The notes: a model not told the origin generated them from the sequence alone. DNA of 64,000 bases from Vibrio rotiferianus CAIM 577 = LMG 21460 (GCF_002741985.1 NZ_APHW01000015.1:30898-94897); one strand, 5' to 3'; positions 28,376 to 38,152 are shown, counted from the stretch's first letter. Translations and numbers: made by a program.

Positions 28376-28789
28376 CTATTGGCTCAACTTCACGCTCATG
28401 ATACTTGCAGATTCTGTTACCTCCACATTGTCATTCTCATCGCTCATAACCGTGTGATGGTAGACACCACCAATCAAAACCGGCTTTTCGAGATCTTTCT
28501 GCTTAATAACCAACGACGTGTTAATCTGATTTGTTGCATGTTTAATCTTGCTTGCTTTAATCACCGAGACATCTAATAGGTAGTCGGGATGAAGCTTCTT
28601 CACCGTTCCCGATAAATCGATACGTTCTTTATCATTGTCTACATGAGCCTCAAAATGATCATCAGCTTGGATCTCAGCCGTCAGTTTAGATTGATCATAA
28701 ATCAAAGTGACGGATTTAGGCTCAACGTCCTGATTAGCAGCGCAACCGAACGTGAACACAGATAACACAAGCAAGATTGAACTCTTCAT
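28376..28789 (-). CDS. Small secreted protein, probable lipoprotein
   Basis: A 137-aa protein of unknown function. The N-terminus is a secretion signal, with Cys16 in FTFGCAAN as a plausible lipidation site, though the lipobox is imperfect (Thr at -3, Phe at -2). The remainder is rich in beta-type sequence and charged residues (LSGTVKKLHPDYLLDVSV) without a motif I know. It is followed on the same strand by nothing close; upstream lies a small membrane-protein gene, 30 bp away, so the two may be co-transcribed. Confidence 0.8.
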   Translation of the reverse strand: MKSSILLVLSVFTFGCAANQDVEPKSVTLIYDQSKLTAEIQADDHFEAHVDNDKERIDLSGTVKKLHPDYLLDVSVIKASKIKHATNQINTSLVIKQKDLEKPVLIGGVYHHTVMSDENDNVEVTESASIMSVKLSQ

Positions 28790-28819
28790 TCACTTTATTC
28801 CTAATTTTAAGTGTGACTA

Positions 28820-29041
28820 TTAAGGGTCGTTATCCTCGTCTTTATCTGCATGGGCGGCATACTTAACACCCAACACGCACAAACCAAACATAATAAAAGG
28901 GATAACTGCGGCGGTGTACTCAGTCCACGCCATATGAGAGAAAGACTTCGCCAAAATAAGATGTGCAAACACAAGTAAGAATGCACTAAAAATGGCAACG
29001 GCGATGAGCCTCAATTCGTGTTTTACCAACTGCTTTTTCAT
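28820..29041 (-). CDS. Small two-span membrane protein
   Basis: 73 aa from ATG 29041, preceded by AAGGAGGA six bases upstream; a GTG two codons earlier overlaps that ribosome site and is less likely. There are two hydrophobic helices (about 15-33 and 45-62) with a short acidic C-terminus (DKDEDNDP). I do not recognise the family. It lies just upstream of the putative lipoprotein gene on the same strand, suggesting a small envelope operon. Confidence 0.78.
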   Translation of the reverse strand: MKKQLVKHELRLIAVAIFSAFLLVFAHLILAKSFSHMAWTEYTAAVIPFIMFGLCVLGVKYAAHADKDEDNDP

Positions 29042-29139
29042 TGTCACTCCTCCTTATCGATGACTCTATGGAAGAGTGAAACACAACCTTTCTAAACCGT
29101 TCTGATACAGTTAGTCGGAAAAAAGATCAAACAGTTCCA

Positions 29140-30531
29140 TTAGTGAAGCAAATCACCCAATTTACGAATGGCTTGCTCTACATTTTCATCTGCCGCTAAC
29201 GAGGTATTAAGCCGCAGATAGTTTTCAAACTGTGCATCCAAAGAGAACAACTTGCCATGAGCAATGGTCACCTGTTCGGCAAGCAATGCTTGATAGAGCG
29301 TTTTACTACTGACACCTTTTGGCAGCGCTAACCAAAGAAAATACCCACCTTGCGGTAAATAAAAATTAACTTGCGCAGGAAGGTACTGTTCAAGAAGCTC
29401 AATAAATCGTTGTTGACGCCGCTGGAGCGTCTTGCGCAGCTTTCTTAGGTGATTATCGTAGCTATCGTTTTGAAGGTAATGTGCGACCCCCTGCTGAATA
29501 GGTGCACTACCTGACAAGGTCGACATCAGTTGCAGCTTTTGGATTGCTTCATTAAAACGCTTATTCACGACCCAGCCTAAGCGATAACCTGGGCACAGGC
29601 TTTTCGATAGTGATCCACAATGCAGCACACGATCTTGTGTATCAAAGCTTTTCAATGCCACTGGCTTGCTATCGGAAAAATACAGCTCAGCATAAACATC
29701 ATCTTCTATCACATAGACATCGTGTTGATTCGCGAGCTCAACAACACGCTGTTTTTTCTGGGTAGAGAGAGAGGTTCCTGTTGGGTTATGAAAATTTGTC
29801 ATCAGCCAGCAAGCTTTGATGTCGTGATTTTTAAATACTTCCGCTAGCTGCTCTAATGAATGACCATCCTCCGCATCAACAGACACTTCTATCGCGTTTA
29901 AGCCCAATCGCTCGATGGCTTGCAGTGCACCATAGAAGGTCGGGGATTCTACGACTACGGTATCGCCGGGTTGAGTGACAGCTTGTAGGCTAAGGTTAAG
30001 AGCCTCTAACGCACCAGAGGTGATCACAATATCATCATGAGTTAAACTCATGCCTTGCTGTATATAGCGCTGTGCAATCAAGCGACGAAGCGCTTCACTG
30101 CCGGGTGGAAGGTTATCTAATAAAGAATCCGGGGCCATTTTACGCCCAGAACTGGCAAGATTACGGTTTAACGCGTCCAATGGAAACAATGTCGGATCAG
30201 GAAATGCTGAGCCAAGCTTTATCGCCTCTGGTAACGCTTGATGCTTAAGAAAACCATACAACTCATCATTGACTGACACTCGCAGAACGCTGCTTTCTGA
30301 ATTTGAAGCTTCTAATCGTTCGAGCTCGGCGGTAACAAAGTACCCTGATTGCGGCTTTGCCGTCACCCACCCTTGAGCTTCTAACAATTGATAAGCTTGC
30401 AATACAGTTCCGGCACTCACCGAATGGCTCTGGCTTGTTATGCGAACTGAGGGCAATTTCTCCCCTGCTCTCCATGTGTTCTGTTGGATCTGAGTTTTAA
30501 ACAACTCTGCCAATTGTCGATAGCGATTCAT
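29140..30531 (-). CDS. MocR-type regulator (GntR HTH fused to aminotransferase)
   Basis: A 463-aa two-domain regulator. Residues 1-70 are a GntR winged helix (GEKLPSVRITSQSHSVSAGTV, then GWVTAKPQSGYFV). Residues of about 95-460 form a fold-type I aminotransferase with NFHNPTGTSL, DDVYAEL and the PLP-binding Lys in GSLSKSLCPGYRLGW. MocR proteins usually use PLP as a sensor and act on a neighbouring gene. The divergent neighbour is the small-protein gene at 30709, 177 bp away, which makes it a candidate target. Confidence 0.93.
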   Translation of the reverse strand: MNRYRQLAELFKTQIQQNTWRAGEKLPSVRITSQSHSVSAGTVLQAYQLLEAQGWVTAKPQSGYFVTAELERLEASNSESSVLRVSVNDELYGFLKHQALPEAIKLGSAFPDPTLFPLDALNRNLASSGRKMAPDSLLDNLPPGSEALRRLIAQRYIQQGMSLTHDDIVITSGALEALNLSLQAVTQPGDTVVVESPTFYGALQAIERLGLNAIEVSVDAEDGHSLEQLAEVFKNHDIKACWLMTNFHNPTGTSLSTQKKQRVVELANQHDVYVIEDDVYAELYFSDSKPVALKSFDTQDRVLHCGSLSKSLCPGYRLGWVVNKRFNEAIQKLQLMSTLSGSAPIQQGVAHYLQNDSYDNHLRKLRKTLQRRQQRFIELLEQYLPAQVNFYLPQGGYFLWLALPKGVSSKTLYQALLAEQVTIAHGKLFSLDAQFENYLRLNTSLAADENVEQAIRKLGDLLH

Positions 30532-30708
30532 AATTCCCTCTTAAGCACCCGAAATGGCAAGATAGCATAAATCATCCCAAAAATTCCTAACGCTTTGTGC
30601 CAATGTTGTAAGATAACTTCTCAAACTTTGCCTTAGCATTTTACAGCGCAAAGTGTCATTTTATGTTCCATACTTTCAATGACATGAACACTCTCTCTGG
30701 AGGCAACG

Positions 30709-30939
30709 ATGAAACTGTTTACCATGGACGATCTATCTTATAGGGGTACACATAAAGGCGTTCATAGTTGGGATCACCCTGATAGTGATACTCCGTACTA
30801 CTGGCACCCCGACTGGCTCCATATTGCAGAGGATGCGTTAGGCTTACAGCCTAAATGTGAACTAGAAGTCCCGGATGGCGAAACGGCTACAGAAGAGCAC
30901 GCGAAAGAAGCCATTGTTAAGCATCTAAACAATGAATGA
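30709..30939 (+). CDS. Small protein with YYWHPDWLH motif (paralogue 1)
   Basis: A 76-aa soluble protein of unknown function, with a good ribosome site (GGAGG) 5 bp before ATG. The core is YRGTHKGVHSW followed by PYYWHPDWLHIAEDALG and an acidic C-terminal half with AKEAIVKHLNNE. The neighbouring gene at 31162 encodes a clear paralogue with the same two blocks, so this is a tandem duplication. The Trp/His/Tyr-rich block suggests a binding surface, perhaps for a metal or aromatic ligand; that is a guess. It is divergent from the MocR gene. Confidence 0.8.
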   Translation: MKLFTMDDLSYRGTHKGVHSWDHPDSDTPYYWHPDWLHIAEDALGLQPKCELEVPDGETATEEHAKEAIVKHLNNE

Positions 30940-31161
30940 TTCAGTTCACTCCGTTGGCTGCTACTTTTGTAGCGGCCACCTTAAATTTTGAGTTAAGCCG
31001 TTAATTTGCGTGCTAAAATTATTAATTGAGACGTTTACACTTTATTGGCGTTAATATCGACGACATAAATAGATTACTGTCACATTATTTTTGCAGGCAT
31101 CTGTTACATTTATAACGTAATGGTGACATACCTCAACTCATGAACATGAGAGAAGATAATA

Positions 31162-31461
31162 ATGACTAAGTACAACGAAAACGATATTAAATACAAAGGT
31201 GAGACTAACGGTGTTCATACGTGGAGCACAGCATCCGGTCAGCCTTATTACTGGCATCCAGATTGGCTGCATGTTGCTGAAGATGCGACAGGATCGCACC
31301 CAAAACAAAAACTAGAAGTTGAAGCAACTGAAGCGCCAACTGAAAAGCATGCCTTAAAAGCAATTCTGAAACACATGAATGACTGGGCGACAGGAAAGCT
31401 GTCAAGCAAGCCAGACATTGAAACCAATGCTGTAGAATCAGAAATTAACCTAAAGAAATAG
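31162..31461 (+). CDS. Small protein with YYWHPDWLH motif (paralogue 2)
   Basis: A 99-aa soluble protein, paralogous to the one at 30709. The conserved blocks are YKGETNGVHTW and PYYWHPDWLHVAEDATG, then HALKAILKHMN. It differs by an extra C-terminal tail of about 25 charged residues. It has its own 222-bp upstream gap and a strong terminator, so it is probably transcribed separately from its twin. No domain recognised. Confidence 0.8.
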   Translation: MTKYNENDIKYKGETNGVHTWSTASGQPYYWHPDWLHVAEDATGSHPKQKLEVEATEAPTEKHALKAILKHMNDWATGKLSSKPDIETNAVESEINLKK

Positions 31462-31478
31462 GTTTAATGATCCATTTC

Positions 31479-31505
31479 AAAGCCCCGCTTAGTCGGGGCT
31501 TTTTT
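31479..31505 (+). terminator. Rho-independent terminator
   Basis: AGCCCCG and CGGGGCT form a 7-bp stem around CTTAGT, followed by TTTTT. Confidence 0.9.
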
Positions 31506-31687
31506 AATTATTGAGCTAATTAATAACAAAAATCTATCAATGCGTGCAATCTATCGATAAAATTCCTGGTCTTTGATTTTACAAATTTAATATCAACTAC
31601 GTATCTATCACATCCAAAGTCGCTTCTGTCTATTCAGTGAGCCAATAAATAGAGTGAACGGTACGCTTTGATAAGGTAAAACTAACT

Positions 31688-33154
31688 ATGGTGAATACTA
31701 ACTACAATGCACCACTGACATTTAAACTCTATTTAGCGGCTGCATTTTTCTTTGGAACCTACGGTGGGCGTGTGTGCCCAATGCTTAGTACATTAAATGC
31801 ATTTGAAGTCATTCTGCATTGTACGGTTGTCTTCTCAATACTTTTTATAGTTCGACACTATATTCTCTCTCGACATCCTCTCATTGCAGATAACAGACAA
31901 GCTCTACTTGACGCCTCTTTATTTACAATTGCGAGTATCCCTTTCGCTGCGTTTTATAATCTGCAATATGACTTTACTTTGGACAGCAACGTAAAGGTTT
32001 TATTGGGTATGGCCTTGTTTGGTTTTCTTACTGGCCTGATCCTTCAACTACAAAGTAAGCTCGTTCACTTTGATGCTTTAAGCCACAAAAAGCGCTTCGA
32101 TTTTGCACTCTCTGGCCAACGTCAATCCATTATTAAACAAATGATTGGAATGATGATCGTACTGCTTATCACCTTGACGACTATATTAACCATGGTTGCT
32201 GTGAAAGATATCTATTGGCTAGAGCAAAACCCAGAGCAAATTACCAACGGGCTCGGGAAGATCAGCTTCATTAAAGAGCTTGTCTACATTGCATTAGTCA
32301 TTGGTGGTTATGTTATAGCTATCATGGTGCTGTGGACAAAACTGATGCAGAAGATTCTCCTTAGCCAGGAGGATGCATTAAAAGAAGTGACCCAAGGTAG
32401 ATTAGAACATCGACTACCGATATTTGAGCATGATGAACTCGGAGCGATGGCCTGTCTAACTAACCAAATGTTAGACAGTCTGCAAGTATCTCAAAATGAG
32501 GTAAAAACAACGCGTGACGTTGCTATTGTCAGCCTTTCTGCACTTGCTGAATCTCGTGATAATGAAACAGGCGCCCATATTCTAAGAACCCAAGAATACG
32601 TCAAAGTATTAGCAGAATATCTATCCAAGATTACCGCACACCAATCTTTGCTGACTCCAAACTACATCGAGCTGCTTTATAAGTCCGCACCGCTACATGA
32701 TGTCGGTAAAGTCGGTGTGCCTGACAGCGTCCTATTGAAGCCAGGTAAACTTACCGATGAAGAATTTGAGATCATGAAGGGTCATGCTGAAATTGGTGCA
32801 GAAGCACTATCAATAGCAGAAAAGCAGCTAGGAAGTAGTTCATTTTTACGAGTTGCTAAAGAGATTGCCCTCACCCACCATGAAAAATGGGATGGCAGTG
32901 GATATCCAAACCGACTTTCTGGGGAAGATATTCCTCTTTCAGGCCGTCTAATGGCGCTGGCTGATGTTTATGACGCACTGATTTCAAAACGTATATATAA
33001 ACCTGCATTCAGTCATGACAAGGCGAAAGCAATCATCCTAGAAGGAAAAGGCAAACATTTTGATCCTCAGATTGTCGATGCTTTCCTTGCGATCGAAGCT
33101 GAGTTTCAGCGTATTGCACAGCAATATCAAGATGAACAAAATATAGCCGCCTAG
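31688..33154 (+). CDS. Membrane HD-GYP phosphodiesterase with HAMP
   Basis: A 488-aa protein. The N-terminal half is membrane-embedded (hydrophobic segments at about 10-30, 35-55, 75-95, 105-125, 150-172 and 195-218), followed by a HAMP-like linker at about 225-275. The HD-GYP domain starts with the RDNETGAHILRTQEYV signature common to response-regulator-type HD-GYP proteins. Metal-site residues are intact: H337-D338-VGK, H397-H398-EKWDGSG and GYP at 405-407. It should degrade c-di-GMP in response to a membrane signal. Single gene. Confidence 0.92.
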   Translation: MVNTNYNAPLTFKLYLAAAFFFGTYGGRVCPMLSTLNAFEVILHCTVVFSILFIVRHYILSRHPLIADNRQALLDASLFTIASIPFAAFYNLQYDFTLDSNVKVLLGMALFGFLTGLILQLQSKLVHFDALSHKKRFDFALSGQRQSIIKQMIGMMIVLLITLTTILTMVAVKDIYWLEQNPEQITNGLGKISFIKELVYIALVIGGYVIAIMVLWTKLMQKILLSQEDALKEVTQGRLEHRLPIFEHDELGAMACLTNQMLDSLQVSQNEVKTTRDVAIVSLSALAESRDNETGAHILRTQEYVKVLAEYLSKITAHQSLLTPNYIELLYKSAPLHDVGKVGVPDSVLLKPGKLTDEEFEIMKGHAEIGAEALSIAEKQLGSSSFLRVAKEIALTHHEKWDGSGYPNRLSGEDIPLSGRLMALADVYDALISKRIYKPAFSHDKAKAIILEGKGKHFDPQIVDAFLAIEAEFQRIAQQYQDEQNIAA

Positions 33155-33163
33155 CCAATTATC

Positions 33164-33194
33164 CCCCTCTTAATCGCCAACTTAAGAGGGGTTT
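33164..33194 (+). terminator. Terminator after the HD-GYP gene
   Basis: A perfect 10-bp stem, CCCCTCTTAA with TTAAGAGGGG, and an 8-nt loop, followed by TTT. Confidence 0.78.
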
Positions 33195-33335
33195 ACATAG
33201 CAAAAAACCTTGTTATGTTAGAATTCTGTTTCAAATCAAAACTTTTTTAAGTTTTCTTATCACTAACTGTTGTAACGAATATTGCTGAAAGGTATAAATG
33301 TCAGCAGACCCCTTCGATTAACATGGATGAAGATT

Positions 33336-34526
33336 ATGTTTGAAAAAGTAGTTGCCGCTCCGGCTGACCCTATTCTTGGCCTTACTGAAGAGTTTAAAAA
33401 AGATACCCGCGCTGAAAAAATTAACCTAGGTGTTGGTATTTACAAGAACGAGCAAGGTGAAACCCCTGTTCTTGCGACTGTTAAAAAAGCCGAAGCCGCA
33501 CTGATTGAAACGGAAAAAACCAAATCTTACCTAACGATCGAAGGTACAGCGGAATATGGTCTAGCTGTACAAAAACTGCTTTTCGGTGCAGATGCTGAAA
33601 TCGTTGCTGGCAAGCGTGCGAAAACGGCTCAGGCGCCTGGTGGTACTGGTGCTCTGCGCGTTGCGGGTGAGTTCATTAAGCGTCAACTTGGCGAAGTAAA
33701 GATCTGGATCAGTAACCCAACTTGGGCTAACCATAACGGCGTATTCACAGCTGCAGGTATCGAGACAGCACAATACAGCTACTACAACGCAGAAACAAAA
33801 GACAAAGACTTCGATGCAATGCTAAATGATTTGCAAGCTGCTTCAGAAGGCGATGTTGTTTTGCTTCATGGATGCTGCCACAACCCTACTGGCATTGATC
33901 CAACAGCGGAAGAGTGGGAAACGCTAGCAAAGCTGGTCGCTGAGAAGAAACTACTGCCTCTATTCGACTTTGCGTACCAAGGTTTTGCTAAAGGTGTAGA
34001 AGAAGACGCTTCAGGTCTACGTACCTTCGCTAAGTACAACAAAGAGATCCTAGTCGCGAGCTCTTTCTCTAAGAACTTTGGTCTATACAACGAGCGTGTT
34101 GGTGCATTTACGCTAGTGGCTGAGTCAGAAGAAGTTGCAGCAACGGCATTCTCGCAAGTGAAAGCGATCATCCGCTCAATCTACTCTAACCCACCAGCAC
34201 ACGGTAGCGCCGTGGTTACTCACATTCTTGGCAATTCTGAATTGCGTGCAGAATGGGAAGCAGAAGTCGCTGAAATGCGTGATCGTATCCAAGAGATGCG
34301 TGAGCTATTTGTAGCAACACTGAAGGCTGAAGGTGTAGACGCAGACTTTAGCTTCATCGAGCGTCAAAACGGCATGTTCTCATTCTCTGGTCTGTCTAAA
34401 GAGCAAGTAAACCGTCTGAAAGAAGAGTTCGGTATTTACATCGTAGGCTCAGGTCGAATTAGTGTAGCGGGTATGACGAAATCAAACATGGGACCACTGT
34501 GCAAAGGCATTGCTGCGGTTCTATAA
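33336..34526 (+). CDS. aspC: Aromatic/aspartate aminotransferase
   Basis: A cytoplasmic PLP enzyme of 396 aa from ATG 33336 ([16 protein letters not shown]), the AspC/TyrB family length; the frame extends upstream but with non-family residues. Motifs are [39 protein letters not shown], the PLP Lys in [15 protein letters not shown], and the C-terminal GRISVAGM with a substrate-binding Arg. It interconverts aspartate/2-oxoglutarate and oxaloacetate/glutamate. AspC against TyrB is a close call; the Glu-rich start and high conservation favour AspC. Confidence 0.93.
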   Translation: MFEKVVAAPADPILGLTEEFKKDTRAEKINLGVGIYKNEQGETPVLATVKKAEAALIETEKTKSYLTIEGTAEYGLAVQKLLFGADAEIVAGKRAKTAQAPGGTGALRVAGEFIKRQLGEVKIWISNPTWANHNGVFTAAGIETAQYSYYNAETKDKDFDAMLNDLQAASEGDVVLLHGCCHNPTGIDPTAEEWETLAKLVAEKKLLPLFDFAYQGFAKGVEEDASGLRTFAKYNKEILVASSFSKNFGLYNERVGAFTLVAESEEVAATAFSQVKAIIRSIYSNPPAHGSAVVTHILGNSELRAEWEAEVAEMRDRIQEMRELFVATLKAEGVDADFSFIERQNGMFSFSGLSKEQVNRLKEEFGIYIVGSGRISVAGMTKSNMGPLCKGIAAVL

Positions 34527-34561
34527 TTAAATGCTCGTAGAGCAAACTGGATTATTAAAAA

Positions 34562-34586
34562 AGGTCAGCGAATGCTGACCTTTTTG
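34562..34586 (+). terminator. Terminator after the aminotransferase gene
   Basis: AGGTCAGC-GAAT-GCTGACCT followed by TTTTG; an A-rich left flank means it may also stop the convergent gene. Confidence 0.88.
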
Positions 34587-34603
34587 TTTTAGTAGATAAT
34601 GTT

Positions 34604-35245
34604 TTAGTAGATAAACTTGAATCCGATACCAACTTCGTTGATGTGTTCAGAGCTTGAACCACGATAGTCTGTGTCTCTTAACTGATAATACACGCCCGTT
34701 CCGATGACCTTATGCCACTGGTAATTAAACGCTAGCTTATAGTTGTTTTCATCTACAATATCACTGCGGTTAATGCTTATTTCAGCAGTGCCGATTAACT
34801 TTTCACTGAATAAGTAATTTGCACCAAAGGTCGCTGCCTGAATAAACTCGCTCTCTGATGAAATAGTGCGATCTGTGGTGTCATTTTTTGCTTTTGCTTT
34901 GATTGCACCTAAGCCATAAATGCCATACACATCAAAAACATCATTGATCCCATAACGATAGCCACCCCCAAACAATAAACGGTCTATACGTAAAGTGAAG
35001 TCGTCTGGGTGGAAAAACTGAGCGGAGTAATCAACATTGAACAACCAATTGTCTGCAATTAAATAGTTGCCGCCAAGCGCAATGGTTGTTGCGTTGGAGT
35101 TATCTAGCCATTCTTCATTTGTTGTTCCTGCTCCAAGCTCTAATTGGATATGCTCATACCCAAACTTCTCCGCTTGTTCAGATTCTGAGGCAATGCTCAT
35201 TAAAGGTAATGCTACAAGAGGCGCAGCTAACAATATTCTTACCAT
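34604..35245 (-). CDS. Outer-membrane beta-barrel protein
   Basis: 213 aa from ATG 35245 (AAGGA seven bases upstream), with a signal peptide ending near ALPLMSIASE. The body has the alternating pattern of an eight-strand-sized barrel (IALGGNYLIADNWLFNVDY, RYGINDVFDVYGIYGLG, HINEVGIGFKFIY) and ends in an aromatic residue, Y, as outer-membrane proteins do for BAM recognition. It resembles OmpA-barrel / OprF-like porin-type proteins without a periplasmic domain. Specific role unknown. Single gene on the minus strand. Confidence 0.88.
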   Translation of the reverse strand: MVRILLAAPLVALPLMSIASESEQAEKFGYEHIQLELGAGTTNEEWLDNSNATTIALGGNYLIADNWLFNVDYSAQFFHPDDFTLRIDRLLFGGGYRYGINDVFDVYGIYGLGAIKAKAKNDTTDRTISSESEFIQAATFGANYLFSEKLIGTAEISINRSDIVDENNYKLAFNYQWHKVIGTGVYYQLRDTDYRGSSSEHINEVGIGFKFIY

Positions 35246-35462
35246 TTTAATTCCTTGCATGAGTGCCATTTATAGGTGTTTTTATTGTTAAAACGGATAA
35301 AAAACGCACTCAATGATCCTAGTCACAAATCAAACCTACTCAATCTTAGCGTAAGTTTATTACTAATTTTATCACGAACTGGGGTTTTGTGTGATCCGAT
35401 AAGATTCTGTTTTAAAACTAAGTTATGATTAACCTATCATTTGCGAAGAAAAAGGCACCTTC

Positions 35463-37352
35463 ATGGATGCAGAGCTGTTAGAGATTTATAATTTTCTCGT
35501 CAAGTACCCTCCTTTCAATGAATTACCAGAAGAAACGCTGAACAAAATTACCGAGAATATCGAGATTTCTTACTATCGACAGGACACTCCTGTCATTCAC
35601 TTCGGCGATCAAATTAATGACCTATATATGGTCAGAAGCGGAGTGGTAGAAGTTTATCGACGCAAAGGAGAACTGTATAACCGACTAGACGAAGGTGATC
35701 TCTTTGGCCAAATGGGCCTGCTCACCAACAATAAAGTACGCTTCCCAGTCAAAGCGATTGAAGACACCCTCCTTTACTGCATCCCTGGCGATATATTCCA
35801 AGAGCTATACGACAGCTTTGATTCTTTTGCAGACTTTGTTGAAGTTGAAAACAGCGCTCGCTTAAGACAAGCCGTATCTGAAAATAGCGATGCAAATGAC
35901 CTCACGACCTCAAAAGTAAAGACATTGCTAACACGCGATGCACCTACTATTGAACGAGGACAAACCATTCAAGAAGCGGCTCAATTGATGGCGCAAGACA
36001 ATGTCTCATCGCTACTGATCGTTGACCCTGACTTTGTACTAGACGAAGAAGATCCGCAATCACCTGTCGTCGGCATCATTACCGATCGAGATTTGTGTAC
36101 TAGAGTGTTAGCTGAAGGGTTGTCTCCTCTCGATGAAGTGTCAACCGTAATGACAACTGAGGTTATCTCACTCGACCACAACGCCTATGTTTATGAAGCC
36201 ATGCTAACGATGCTTCGATACAACGTACACCATTTGCCAGTAGTGAAAGATCAAATGCCAATCGGCATTATTGAAGCAACAGATATCGTCCGTTATGAAT
36301 CTCAAAACTCACTACTTCTTGTGAGCAGCATATTCCAACAGCAAACCATTGAAGACCTCGCTATCGTCGCTGATGAAGTGAAGAGTAGCTTTGTGCGCCT
36401 TGTTAATGAAGATGCCAACTCCCATATGGTTGGTAGCGCTATGTCTGTGATAGGCAGAAGCTTCAAACAGCGCCTAATAGAGTTAGCCGAGCAAGAGCTT
36501 GGGCCACCGCCGGTCCCTTATTGCTTCTTGGCCCTTGGCTCAATGGGACGAGACGAGCAATTACTTGTTACTGACCAAGATAATGCCATCATTCTCGACG
36601 ACACGTATAAAGCAGAGAAGCACGGTAAGTACTTTGAAGCTTTGGCCAAATTCGTAAGTGACGGCTTGGACGCGTGCGGCTATAAGTACTGCACGGGAGA
36701 CATCATGGCAACCAACCCTATGTGGAGAATGACGCGCTCTGAATGGGAAGCGTGCTTCGCAGATTGGATTGATGACCCAAACCCGAAAGCGCTACTCAAT
36801 GCGTCTATATTTTTCGACTTAGATGGTGTTTATGGACGTTTAAAATGGGCAGAACAACTAACCAGCTTCATTGTCCGTCGTGCGCGTAAGAATAATCGCT
36901 TCCTCGCATGCCTTGCCAGAAATGCCCTTAATCGAACGCCTCCACTTGGGTTCTTTAAAGATTTCGTGATGGAGAAAGATGGCCAGCATAAAAACTCGAT
37001 CAACTTAAAACGAAGAGGCACCGCTCCCCTAGTCGACCTAATTCGAGTTCACTCACTAGCAGTAGGCTCGCGTGCTCGAAACTCCTTTGAACGGTTAGAT
37101 GACATAATTGATGCAGGTATTTTGCCCAAAGGACGCGCGCAGGACTTGAAGGACGCGATGGAATTTATCTCTATGGTTCGTATTCGCCACCAAGCGATTG
37201 ACGTAGAGTTAGGTACCGAACCGGATAACAACATCGAGCCAGAAAACTTATCGGACTTTGAAAGACGCAACCTTAAAGATGCGTTTCAAATATTAAGTAA
37301 TGGTCAGAACTTCCTTAAGTTCCGCTATCAGGCTAGCAACAAGTTTAAGTGA
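35463..37352 (+). CDS. CAP_ED-CBS-DUF294 nucleotidyltransferase-like signalling protein
   Basis: A soluble 629-aa protein with four parts: a cyclic-nucleotide-binding-like domain at about 10-130, paired CBS domains at about 155-280 (MAQDNVSSLLIVDP, VGIITDRDLCTRVL), a DUF294 nucleotidyltransferase-type domain at about 310-450 with GSMGRDEQLLVTDQDNA, and the DUF294 C-terminal helical domain. Related proteins lie near acetate and sodium-solute transport genes in other proteobacteria. The second gene, a DnaQ-like exonuclease, follows within 10 bases and is surely co-transcribed. Confidence 0.92.
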   Translation: MDAELLEIYNFLVKYPPFNELPEETLNKITENIEISYYRQDTPVIHFGDQINDLYMVRSGVVEVYRRKGELYNRLDEGDLFGQMGLLTNNKVRFPVKAIEDTLLYCIPGDIFQELYDSFDSFADFVEVENSARLRQAVSENSDANDLTTSKVKTLLTRDAPTIERGQTIQEAAQLMAQDNVSSLLIVDPDFVLDEEDPQSPVVGIITDRDLCTRVLAEGLSPLDEVSTVMTTEVISLDHNAYVYEAMLTMLRYNVHHLPVVKDQMPIGIIEATDIVRYESQNSLLLVSSIFQQQTIEDLAIVADEVKSSFVRLVNEDANSHMVGSAMSVIGRSFKQRLIELAEQELGPPPVPYCFLALGSMGRDEQLLVTDQDNAIILDDTYKAEKHGKYFEALAKFVSDGLDACGYKYCTGDIMATNPMWRMTRSEWEACFADWIDDPNPKALLNASIFFDLDGVYGRLKWAEQLTSFIVRRARKNNRFLACLARNALNRTPPLGFFKDFVMEKDGQHKNSINLKRRGTAPLVDLIRVHSLAVGSRARNSFERLDDIIDAGILPKGRAQDLKDAMEFISMVRIRHQAIDVELGTEPDNNIEPENLSDFERRNLKDAFQILSNGQNFLKFRYQASNKFK

Positions 37353-37360
37353 GGCAAGGA

Positions 37361-38081
37361 ATGATAAAGAAGTTATTTCAAAAGCCTTCCATTCAATGGC
37401 CAATGAAGTTTCAGCAAAAACTGGAAAGGGCAACAGATGAGCGCCTAATCGCTTTTTATGGGACAGAGCTACCTGCGCCAGACACGCCATTATCTCAAGT
37501 AGAGTTTGTCGCGCTCGATTTCGAGACCACGGGGCTCAACCCACAGAAAAATGGCATCATCACAATTGGTCTAGTGCCCTTCAATCTCAATCGAATTTTT
37601 TTGCGCCAAGCCAAGCACTGGAAAGTTCGACCACAAGAGAAGCTGGATGAAGACTCAGTCATCATCCATGGTATCACCCACAACGAACTCATTGATGCGC
37701 CTGATCTTGGCGATATTCTTGAAGAGCTTCTTCCAAGCCTAGCAGGCAAGGTGGTGGTCGTTCACTATCGCCGCATAGAGCGAGAGTTTCTCAACCAAGC
37801 TCTTCAAGTACGTATTGGTGAAGGTATAGAGTTTCCAGTCTTAGATACGCTTCAAATCGAAGAAGACATCCAGCAGAGACTCTCTGGGGGGGCTTTGGAA
37901 CAAGTTGAAAGGTAATAAACCCGGCTCACTGCGACTAGCACAATCTCGTCGTCGTTATGGGCTGCCAGACTACACACCACACCATGCTTTGACAGATGCC
38001 ATCGCCACTGCAGAGCTACTGCAAGCACAGATCGCCCATCACTATAGTGCTGAACAGCCTATAAGCAGCTTATGGTTGTAG
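37361..38081 (+). CDS. DnaQ-like 3'-5' exonuclease (frameshifted as read)
   Basis: A DEDDh-type exonuclease of about 240 aa. ExoI is VALDFETTGLNP, the middle motif lies in VVVHYRRIEREFLNQAL, and ExoIII is HHALTDAIATAELL. The last motif is in another frame: the G7 run at 37886-37892 must lose one base for the protein to continue as LSGGLWNKLKGNKPGS and end at 38081. As read it stops at 37915, losing the catalytic His and Asp. GAGG sits 5 bp before ATG 37361. It follows the DUF294 gene immediately, a pairing seen in other proteobacteria. Confidence 0.85.
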
Positions 38082-38106
38082 TTCCAGTGAGCGTTCTAGC
38101 CTAAAG

Positions 38107-38135
38107 AAAAAAAAGGAGCCAAGTGGCTCCTTTTT
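38107..38135. terminator. Bidirectional terminator
   Basis: An A8 run, GGAGCC-AAGT-GGCTCC, then TTTTT. It lies between the convergent exonuclease and chemoreceptor genes. Confidence 0.9.
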
Positions 38136-38152
38136 AGTCAGTATTCGCTGAA

